Assembly (NCBI GenBank): GCA_041907145.1
Contig: JAYRHW010000062.1
Span: 1 to 38,711 of the forward strand
Origin: JAFLCA01 sp041907145
GTDB lineage: Bacteria; Bdellovibrionota_C; UBA2361; JAFLCA01
Direction of reading: 5' to 3'
Length of the DNA stretch: 38,711 nt
How positions within the stretch are numbered: position 1 is the stretch's first letter; each line of letters begins with the position of its first letter. Both the position numbers and the translations under genes were made by a program. Of the stretch, positions 32,820 through 38,711 are shown in pieces. Below the pieces are notes generated by a model that did no database searches, was not told the origin of the DNA, and was given only the letters and a program-made list of their open reading frames with translations.

Positions 32820-33818
32820 ATGTACACCGTACCAGCTGGCCTAAGAAGCCAGTCAAATCAAGCCGTTGCCCCTGCAACGAACGGCCAAACCGGTTCTGGG
32901 GATACTAAGGTCTCCTCAGAATTTGACACCTTCATGCGCGGCATACTCAAAGCCGATGGGGAAAATAATGTCAACGAGGAGGAATTATTTGCCTCCCTTA
33001 TCGTGGAGCGAATCAAGGCTCTCAAAGGACAGGCTGCAGCTGATGAATTTCGCGGGGTGCTCGAAAAACATAAGGGACTCAATAAGGGCAGCGGCGGTTA
33101 CTGCTTTACCGAAACTGCGGCGCGCAATGCCCTTAAGGAATTCCAGGGCAGCGGTAAGCTTACCCAGGAAGAAGCAGACAAGATTCACTCGGAAGCCTTC
33201 GAGGCAGCACAGCTCGACAATTACAAGACGGCCCTCTTCGATTCAATCGGAGGAGCCAACGACCCCACGAGGGCCGTCGCCACAATGGAAGCCGCTCTGC
33301 TTTCGGCTCAGACCATGCTCAAGAAATTCGACTCAGGAGAGCTAAAAGCCTCCTCACATCCGGTAGACAGTGAATACCCGGCGATGGGCACCGAGCCGAT
33401 TCGCACCGGCCTGCTTTCAGCCTCCGGAACGGACGAAGGACCGATGGGACCGGTTCTCGATGGAGATCCAAACATTGGAGCGAAGGAAGCCGGCGAAGTA
33501 CGGCCAAAGGGCAACAAGATAGACGGAGCCGAAGGAATGCTCTGGAAGCCGCACTCCCATACCACGGGCAAGCTGATTATGCTCCTGCCGCATAATTACA
33601 ATAAGCAGGTGGCCAGCATTACCTTGCGCGACTCCGAAGGCAAGAAGATCGAGAGCGGACGGTACTTCACCACTGGTGGTGGAACTGCCGGGCGGGAAAA
33701 GTGGGTATTCTCCAAGGGCGGCGACAAGTATCCCAAGGACATCACCGTCAACATCAAGTTCAGGGATGGCAATATCAAAAAGATTCACATCGCCAACCCA
33801 GGACAACGCTACGACTAA
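32820..33818 (+). CDS. Unrecognised protein with EF-hand-like segments
   Basis: A 332-residue soluble protein without a classical signal peptide. The N-terminal 35 residues are rich in Ser, Thr, Asn, Gln and Gly and look disordered, as in proteins exported by the flagellar or type III route. Residues about 40-62 (KADGENNVNEEELFASLI) and 107-125 (FQGSGKLTQEEADKIHSEAF) resemble EF-hand loops but lack several of the calcium-binding Asp residues. The C-terminal 90 residues (from WKPHSHTTGKLIMLLPHNYN) look like a compact beta-sandwich that recalls domains on secreted proteins. No family is certain. ATG at 32820 lies 9 bases after AAGGAA. It lies about 2.2 kb upstream of motA. Confidence 0.7.
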   Translation: MYTVPAGLRSQSNQAVAPATNGQTGSGDTKVSSEFDTFMRGILKADGENNVNEEELFASLIVERIKALKGQAAADEFRGVLEKHKGLNKGSGGYCFTETAARNALKEFQGSGKLTQEEADKIHSEAFEAAQLDNYKTALFDSIGGANDPTRAVATMEAALLSAQTMLKKFDSGELKASSHPVDSEYPAMGTEPIRTGLLSASGTDEGPMGPVLDGDPNIGAKEAGEVRPKGNKIDGAEGMLWKPHSHTTGKLIMLLPHNYNKQVASITLRDSEGKKIESGRYFTTGGGTAGREKWVFSKGGDKYPKDITVNIKFRDGNIKKIHIANPGQRYD

Positions 33819-33903
33819 AGCGCGCCGGCGCCGCGCTACAGAGCGGGATTCCCTCTTTCATGCCGCCCGGGTATGATAGCGACTCCCATTGGAGTCATCT
33901 ATT

Positions 33904-35844
33904 ATGCTTGCGCGATCTCCGCAGCCATCCGCTACATTTGAGCTCTCTCCCATCAAGGCCATGGAACTGGCCGCGTCAAAGATTCCAGGCGTTGTTTCTC
34001 TGGCGCAGGGCATTCCCAGCTTCCGGACGCCCGAGGCAATCAAACAATTCGTCCATGAAAAAATCGATTTAGGTCTCTGTGACAAATATTCGCTAACCGT
34101 GGGACTTGCCGAACTCCGGGAGGAGATTGCGCTTGCGCTGCAAAAGGAGGGTTTGCACTACGATCCTGAGTCGGAAATCCTAGTCACCGCAGGATCAATC
34201 GAAGGAATCACGGCTTCAATTCTTGCCAGCACCGAACCCGGGGACGAGGTTCTCGTACCCTCGCCTACCTACGCCTCGTACCGTGGAGCCTTGGGAATCG
34301 GCGGCTGCATTCCACGGTACGTAGATCTCGACGAAGATCACAATTTTGACTTCCACGTTGAACGCTTTCAGCAGGCGATTTCGCGCAAGACCAAGGCAAT
34401 TCTCTACTGTAGCCCCAATAATCCTACGGGCACTCTGTTCTCGGAGGAGAAAACTCGGCGCATCATCGATCTGGCGATTCAACATAATCTGACTGTCATA
34501 ATCGACGAGGTATATAAGGATTTTTATTATACGAATGACAAACACTTTACCCCCGCTCTGATTCCCGAGGCTCGCGACCGCATCATTCGCGTGTGTTCAT
34601 TTTCTAAGGCCTATGCCATGACGGGTTGGAGAGTCGGCTTCGTCCACACCGATGCCCAGCGTTTGAAAAAAATCGTCAAATACCATGACGCCATGGTCAC
34701 CTGCGCCCCGGTTGTTTCCCAATACGCTGCGATTGCCGCGCTGCGATTCTGCGATGATTTTTTGCTAGAGTTTAAGGCCGAATTCAAGCGCCGTCGGGAC
34801 TACGCTATTCACATGCTGGATTCGATGTCACACGTACTCGATTATCAGATCCCGAAAGCCACTTACTTTGTGTTCCCACGCATAAAGGACACCGTACCCT
34901 TAGCTAAGGACAGCCATAAGCTGGCCTACGACATACTCGAGCGCGCGCATGTTGCCCTGGTCCCGGGATCTGCGTTCGGCCCTTCGGGAGAATCTCATCT
35001 TCGTATCAACTTTGGCCGGGAAATGTCCGAGCTCGAGCGCGGCATGGAGAGGCTGCAAGGGTACTTTGCCGGCGCTCGGTCTCGCGCACCGCACGATACG
35101 CCCGCTACGGCCGCTCCGCAGCCGGTCCCTCAACCCCGCGTAACTCGTGCGCTTGCGGCCAAAGCGTTGGCATTTGCCTCGCGCTTATATTTACTGCGAA
35201 ATCGACTGCTCATCATTGGAATCGCCGGGACTCGCGGCAAAACCGTGTATAAACGCACGATCGCCGAGTTGCTGAAGCGGCATATGAGCACCCGTGCCAG
35301 CTTTCTTTCCTACAATACCGATATAGGGCTTCCATTGGCCCTGTTAGGAATCAACAACCCGCGTACATTCCTGCAGAAGCTCGGATTCCCCTTCATGCTC
35401 GCCCAGCGAGCGTTGCTGCAGGGCTCGGCTGAAAAAATCCTGGTCCTTGAGTACGGGGTGGCGTCTCCTGGTGACGCAAGGCGTTTGCTCGCCATCTCCC
35501 GGCCTGACTGGCTCGTTATAAGCGATCTTTCCTCGCCTGACCCCAGCATAAATGCCGACGTTATTCGTAGTGAAATTGCCGATCTCATCCGAGCAACCCC
35601 GCCCAACCATGTCTTGTGGCCCGGCGATCAGATAAAAAATCTTGCGGATGGACTCACCCTATCGTCCGACCTTTCAATCTCGCCACAGGACTTCGTGGCC
35701 CATAGCGTCAGGACTGCCCGTGGAGAATACCCCGTCTCTCAGGATGCGGTTGGACGATCCGCCCAACTTGCCCTCGTAGCTGCGGTTAAGCTGGCGGAGA
35801 AGCTCAAAGTGCCGGAGGAAGTGATCCGGGCAGCGCTGGGCTAA
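33904..35844 (+). CDS. Aminotransferase class I/II fused to a Mur-ligase central ATPase domain
   Basis: A 646-residue fusion. Residues 1-392 are a PLP-dependent fold type I aminotransferase: NNPTG (172-176), DEVY (201-204), Schiff-base Lys235 in SFSKAYAMTGWRVG and substrate carboxylate Arg367 in LRIN. A Pro/Ala-rich linker (392-415) leads to residues about 416-646, which match the central ATPase domain of MurF-type ligases: P-loop GTRGKT (442-447), YNTDIGLPLALLG (470-482) and LEYGVASPGDARRLL (515-529). The N-terminal UDP-binding and C-terminal amino-acid domains of Mur ligases are missing, and the usual His of the NIG-x-x-H block is not seen after VISDLSS. It may couple amino-donor chemistry to ATP binding in cell-wall or antibiotic-type biosynthesis, but the reaction is unknown. 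ATG at 33904 has GGAG 9 bases upstream. Confidence 0.85.
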   Translation: MLARSPQPSATFELSPIKAMELAASKIPGVVSLAQGIPSFRTPEAIKQFVHEKIDLGLCDKYSLTVGLAELREEIALALQKEGLHYDPESEILVTAGSIEGITASILASTEPGDEVLVPSPTYASYRGALGIGGCIPRYVDLDEDHNFDFHVERFQQAISRKTKAILYCSPNNPTGTLFSEEKTRRIIDLAIQHNLTVIIDEVYKDFYYTNDKHFTPALIPEARDRIIRVCSFSKAYAMTGWRVGFVHTDAQRLKKIVKYHDAMVTCAPVVSQYAAIAALRFCDDFLLEFKAEFKRRRDYAIHMLDSMSHVLDYQIPKATYFVFPRIKDTVPLAKDSHKLAYDILERAHVALVPGSAFGPSGESHLRINFGREMSELERGMERLQGYFAGARSRAPHDTPATAAPQPVPQPRVTRALAAKALAFASRLYLLRNRLLIIGIAGTRGKTVYKRTIAELLKRHMSTRASFLSYNTDIGLPLALLGINNPRTFLQKLGFPFMLAQRALLQGSAEKILVLEYGVASPGDARRLLAISRPDWLVISDLSSPDPSINADVIRSEIADLIRATPPNHVLWPGDQIKNLADGLTLSSDLSISPQDFVAHSVRTARGEYPVSQDAVGRSAQLALVAAVKLAEKLKVPEEVIRAALG

Positions 35845-35875
35845 GCCTCCAGTCTCACTAGTTAATAACAACGTT

Positions 35876-35894
35876 ATAAACTCATCCAGTTTAT
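35876..35894. promoter_or_regulatory. Palindrome between the fusion gene and motA
   Basis: ATAAACT-CATCC-AGTTTAT, 7-bp arms with a 5-base spacer in the 171-base gap, 31 bases after the fusion gene. No U-run follows, so it is as likely an operator as a terminator. Confidence 0.3.
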
Positions 35895-36015
35895 CACTGA
35901 TCCAGAACGACATTTCCACGGTTGTAGTCAAGGATAAGAGCTAACCCTCCGATATTAACTCTCAGAGAAGGCTGTTCATCAGGCCTCCTCCTCTCTCTTT
36001 GGGAAGCAGGGAAGC

Positions 36016-36876
36016 ATGGGCGTAATTGTAGGAATAATCGGCGTTACTGCCTGCGTATTGGGCGGCTTCGTCATGGCCGGCGGACCGATTCCGGTTCTGT
36101 GGCAGCCGAATGAGCTCGTCGTTATCTGCGGTGCCGCTGTATTCAGCTTGGTAATCGCGAATCCCGGAGCAATTCTCAAAAGCTTAGTGCCCGCATTTAT
36201 TGACGCGTTAAAGGGCAGCGGCGTTGATGGCGGAACGTACCGCGATTTGCTCGGTCTCATGGCCAGTGTATTCGACACGATGCGTAAAGAAGGCGTGCTC
36301 GGTATCGAGGGCGACCTTGCCGACCCGGAGAAAAGCCCGCGCTTCAATAAATATCCCAAGGCGCTCCACAACCATCACTTAATGGAGACATTTACGGGCG
36401 CATTACGGCTCTTCGTCGACGGCGTCGTCAACGCCTTCGACTTGGAGCGCTTGCTCGAAACTGAGATCGAGACTCATCATGAAGAGGCGCTCTTGCCGCC
36501 TGGAGTCATCAAGAGCTTGGCCGACTCATTCCCGGGATTGGGAATCGTCGCCGCCGTTCTTGGAATTATCGTAACCATGCAGCACCTCGACGGTCCGCCG
36601 ACTGAAATCGGTCATCACGTCGGATCCGCTCTCGTAGGAACCATGTTGGGAATTTTGCTCAGTTACGGCTACGTCGGCCCCGTGGCAACGAAGATGGAAT
36701 CCGTCGTGCGCGATCACACCTCCTTGTATAAATGCGTCAAAGCCGGGCTCGTTTCATTCGCCGGAGGAGCACCGCCGCAGGTGGCGCTCGAGTTCGCACG
36801 CAAAACCATCCCCTCGAATCTTCGCCCGAGCGCTGAAGAGCTCGAGGAGATCATGAAGGAAGCCAAGAAGCAATAA
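36016..36876 (+). CDS. motA: Flagellar motor stator protein MotA
   Basis: 286 residues with four membrane helices and a large cytosolic loop. Residues critical in Escherichia coli MotA occur at the same numbers: Arg90 and Glu98 in the loop, Pro173 in SFPGLGI and Pro222 in YVGPVA. MotA and MotB form a proton channel that turns the rotor. The highly conserved GTMLGILLSYG segment is intact. ATG at 36016 with AGGGAAG close upstream. motB follows after 16 bases. Confidence 0.96.
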   Translation: MGVIVGIIGVTACVLGGFVMAGGPIPVLWQPNELVVICGAAVFSLVIANPGAILKSLVPAFIDALKGSGVDGGTYRDLLGLMASVFDTMRKEGVLGIEGDLADPEKSPRFNKYPKALHNHHLMETFTGALRLFVDGVVNAFDLERLLETEIETHHEEALLPPGVIKSLADSFPGLGIVAAVLGIIVTMQHLDGPPTEIGHHVGSALVGTMLGILLSYGYVGPVATKMESVVRDHTSLYKCVKAGLVSFAGGAPPQVALEFARKTIPSNLRPSAEELEEIMKEAKKQ

Positions 36877-36892
36877 GCACTGAGGCTCCATC

Positions 36893-38197
36893 ATGGCAGA
36901 CGACAAGCCGATCATCATAATAAAGAAAAAGGGGGGGCACGGCGGACATCACGGCGGCGCCTGGAAAGTTGCGTACGCCGACTTCGTAACCGCCATGATG
37001 GCATTCTTCATGGTTATGTGGCTGGTAAATACCGCCGACCAGACTACGAAGCAGAATATCGCATCGTACTTTCGCAGACCCGGCTTGTTTCAGTCCGGAT
37101 CCGGTACACCATTGCTCATCGGAGAAGCCGGTATCTTGCCCGACGCCTATGTGCCTCCACGTCCCAAGGATACCATTAAGAGCGGCGGCAAGGAGCAAGA
37201 CACCAACTTACCCAAGAATAGCGGCACCGACGAACAACGCGATAAAAAGCGCCAGGTAACGCTGCGCGGAGAAGAAGGCAAATCAGGTGGTCTCAAGGAT
37301 GCCCAAGGCAAAACCGGAGTCGATAAGGATAAATCCACCGAACAGGGGCAGGTTGCCAGCGCAAAAATGGCGGCGGAACTCAAAGCCTTCGAGCAAGAAA
37401 AACTACTCTTCGAACAAACAGCACAGCAAATCCGCGAGCAAATCGCCTCGTCAAAAGAACTCCGGGAGCTCCTCGGTATCGTGGACGTGAAGGTCGAGTC
37501 AGATGGCCTTAATATCGAGATAATGGATACCGAAAAGTCCTCAATGTTCTCGTCAGGTAGCGCGCGCATTCTTCCCGATGCCCAAGCGGCCTTTCAGAAG
37601 ATTGGCGATATAATCAGCAAACTCCCCTATAACATCGACATCGTCGGACATACCGACTCCAAACCCTTCTCGAATCGCGCCGGCGGATACAGCAACTGGG
37701 AATTATCATCGGATCGCGCTAACTCCGCCCGCCGCCTGCTGGAGTCCGAAGGAATAGATCCCGTGCGAATCATTAGCGTGGTCGGACGGGCAGACAAGGA
37801 TCTCAAGTACAAGGACCGCCCTATGGCAGCCAGCAATAGACGCATAACACTGAAGATGCGCTTCAAGACTTCATCCAAAGTCATCAAGCTTTCCGAGGAT
37901 CCAAGCGCCCTCGATGGCCTGGATGCTTTCTTAGGACCAGGACCGGCGAGCGGGCCAGAGATTCCTGCACCGGCTGCAGCCGAGACGCAGGAGAAGACCC
38001 ATGAATTGACGCCTAAGAAGGTATTGGGAGCAAACGACCACTACGTCCCTAAAAACGCCGTTAGCGCCAATCAACGCGATGACCTAATCCAGCTCCCTGA
38101 TAGCGAGGATGCCATCACACCGGCCGGCAAGCAGAAGGATAAAATATTCGGCGATAGCCCAGTCGTGGCGCCGTCTGACCCGTTCGCAAGCTTTTAA
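36893..38197 (+). CDS. motB: Flagellar motor stator protein MotB
   Basis: 434 residues. The cytosolic head KKKGGHGGHHGG is followed by a single membrane helix that carries the proton-binding Asp30 in YADFVTAMMAFF. A periplasmic linker of about 150 residues, Lys/Asp/Gly-rich, leads to an OmpA-like peptidoglycan-binding domain (about 210-325) with GHTDSKPF (252-259) and SNRRI (314-318). About 100 residues of low-complexity tail follow (330-434), beyond the usual end of MotB. ATG at 36893 with GAGG 7 bases upstream. It anchors the MotA ring to the cell wall. Confidence 0.95.
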   Translation: MADDKPIIIIKKKGGHGGHHGGAWKVAYADFVTAMMAFFMVMWLVNTADQTTKQNIASYFRRPGLFQSGSGTPLLIGEAGILPDAYVPPRPKDTIKSGGKEQDTNLPKNSGTDEQRDKKRQVTLRGEEGKSGGLKDAQGKTGVDKDKSTEQGQVASAKMAAELKAFEQEKLLFEQTAQQIREQIASSKELRELLGIVDVKVESDGLNIEIMDTEKSSMFSSGSARILPDAQAAFQKIGDIISKLPYNIDIVGHTDSKPFSNRAGGYSNWELSSDRANSARRLLESEGIDPVRIISVVGRADKDLKYKDRPMAASNRRITLKMRFKTSSKVIKLSEDPSALDGLDAFLGPGPASGPEIPAPAAAETQEKTHELTPKKVLGANDHYVPKNAVSANQRDDLIQLPDSEDAITPAGKQKDKIFGDSPVVAPSDPFASF

Positions 38198-38269
38198 ACG
38201 ACATAGACCGCAAATCACCAGTGAAAGTGCACCCTTGTCGGTAGAGAACCGATCCACTATCGTCAAGCT

Positions 38270-38647
38270 ATGGTTGCACGTTGGATAAGCACCGGAGCGT
38301 TTCTCATGGCCGCCGCAGTGGCGATGGGTGCATTTGGGGCGCATTCTCTGCGAGAGAAACTCGATGCCTACTCAATGGCAATATACGAGAAAGCCGTTTT
38401 TTACCATATCACGCACGCGCTCAGCATAATTCTGGTTGCGCTGCTTGTCCCGCTCTCCGCGCTCACTCCCCTAGCATCCCATAAGATTTGCTTGCTCTTT
38501 TTCTTTGGCTTGGCGCTGTTCTCGTTTTCGCTTTATGCCCTGGCGATGACCAAGGCCCGCTGGATCGGCATGCTCACCCCGATAGGCGGGACTATGCTTA
38601 TTGTCGGCTGGCTGATGCTTGCGTTGCTCGTTGTCCGGCAGCAGTAG
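38270..38647 (+). CDS. DUF423 (YgdD/TMEM256) family membrane protein
   Basis: 125 residues and four membrane helices. GAFGAHSL at residues 21-28, a Tyr-x-x-x-His-Ala segment (YHITHALSIIL) and the final LTPIGGTMLIVGWLML are the conserved features of the family. The biochemical role is unknown. ATG at 38270 without a strong ribosome binding site. It follows motB by 72 bases that contain a 5-bp hairpin (TCGGT/ACCGA, 38238-38252). Confidence 0.88.
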   Translation: MVARWISTGAFLMAAAVAMGAFGAHSLREKLDAYSMAIYEKAVFYHITHALSIILVALLVPLSALTPLASHKICLLFFFGLALFSFSLYALAMTKARWIGMLTPIGGTMLIVGWLMLALLVVRQQ

Positions 38648-38711
38648 CCGGATCTCTCAGAATTTCCTCCTCCAGCTCCTCAAGACTGCGTTCGAGCTCA
38701 TCTCGGAGTCC
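38598..38711 (-). CDS. Possible C-terminal end of a gene running in from the right
   Basis: A minus-strand frame is open from the right edge for 37 codons to TAA at 38598. The edge part reads as an acidic coiled coil (LRDELERSLEELEEEILRD), which looks protein-like, and the last 17 codons overlap the end of the DUF423 gene. The product cannot be named. It could be a shadow. Confidence 0.35.
   Translation of the reverse strand, partial: GLRDELERSLEELEEEILRDPATAAGQRATQASASRQ

Noticed and set aside
32866..33345. 159-codon plus-strand frame
   Set aside because: Alternate frame of the EF-hand-like gene, with a basic, repeat-like composition.

Overview
The window carries about 28 protein genes at moderate GC and no RNA gene, CRISPR array or recognisable insertion sequence. 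The content is that of a flagellated Gram-negative bacterium with aerobic or anaerobic respiration: a complex I operon, an LplT-PlsC-Aas envelope lipid recycling protein, a MotA/MotB stator, a PspA-like protein and GT-C and HTTM membrane proteins. The flavour of MotA/MotB, the Gly-Gly-Ser secreted protein and the many unrecognised genes suggest a delta-proteobacterium-like lineage in the old broad sense, but that is an impression, not a placement.

Layout. 1-3214: three unrecognised genes; the first (cut by the window edge) and the third (630 aa) appear to be diverged relatives. 3545-5295: a stand-alone M23-type peptidase domain protein overlapping a tandem GNAT acetyltransferase gene. 5431-7610: an orphan ACT-type regulatory protein and an HTTM membrane protein. 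7607-19996: an eleven-gene complex I operon on the minus strand in the order nuoC-D-E-F-G-H-J-K-L-M-N; nuoA, nuoB and nuoI are not in the window, and nuoH and nuoJ are joined by only 7 bases. 20235-24413: plus-strand genes for a GT-C glycosyltransferase, a Trm112/UPF0434-like protein, an anchored protein, a polytopic DUF2157-like protein and an Sfp/EntD-type phosphopantetheinyl transferase, with a perfect 17-bp inverted repeat placed on a gene end. 24414-26138: a sparse region with a winged-helix-like protein, a possible 31-residue membrane protein behind a leader hairpin, and palindromes. 26139-29079: a secreted Cys/Gly-Gly-Ser protein, a PspA/IM30 family gene and a polytopic partner. 29080-29255: a 131-bp inverted-repeat element followed by a strong terminator. 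29299-38711: LplT-PlsC-Aas fusion, an unrecognised EF-hand-like protein, an aminotransferase fused to the central ATPase domain of a Mur ligase, motA, motB, a DUF423 protein and the tail of a minus-strand gene.

How it works together. The nuo genes make most of the peripheral arm (C, D, E, F, G) and membrane arm (H, J, K, L, M, N) of a proton-pumping NADH:quinone oxidoreductase; three subunits must be supplied from elsewhere. The ion gradient drives the MotAB stator. LplT-Aas, PspA and the GT-C and M23 proteins point to envelope upkeep. The best candidates for undescribed biology are the aminotransferase-Mur fusion, the paralogue pair at the left edge, the structured sORF leader and the two inverted-repeat elements.
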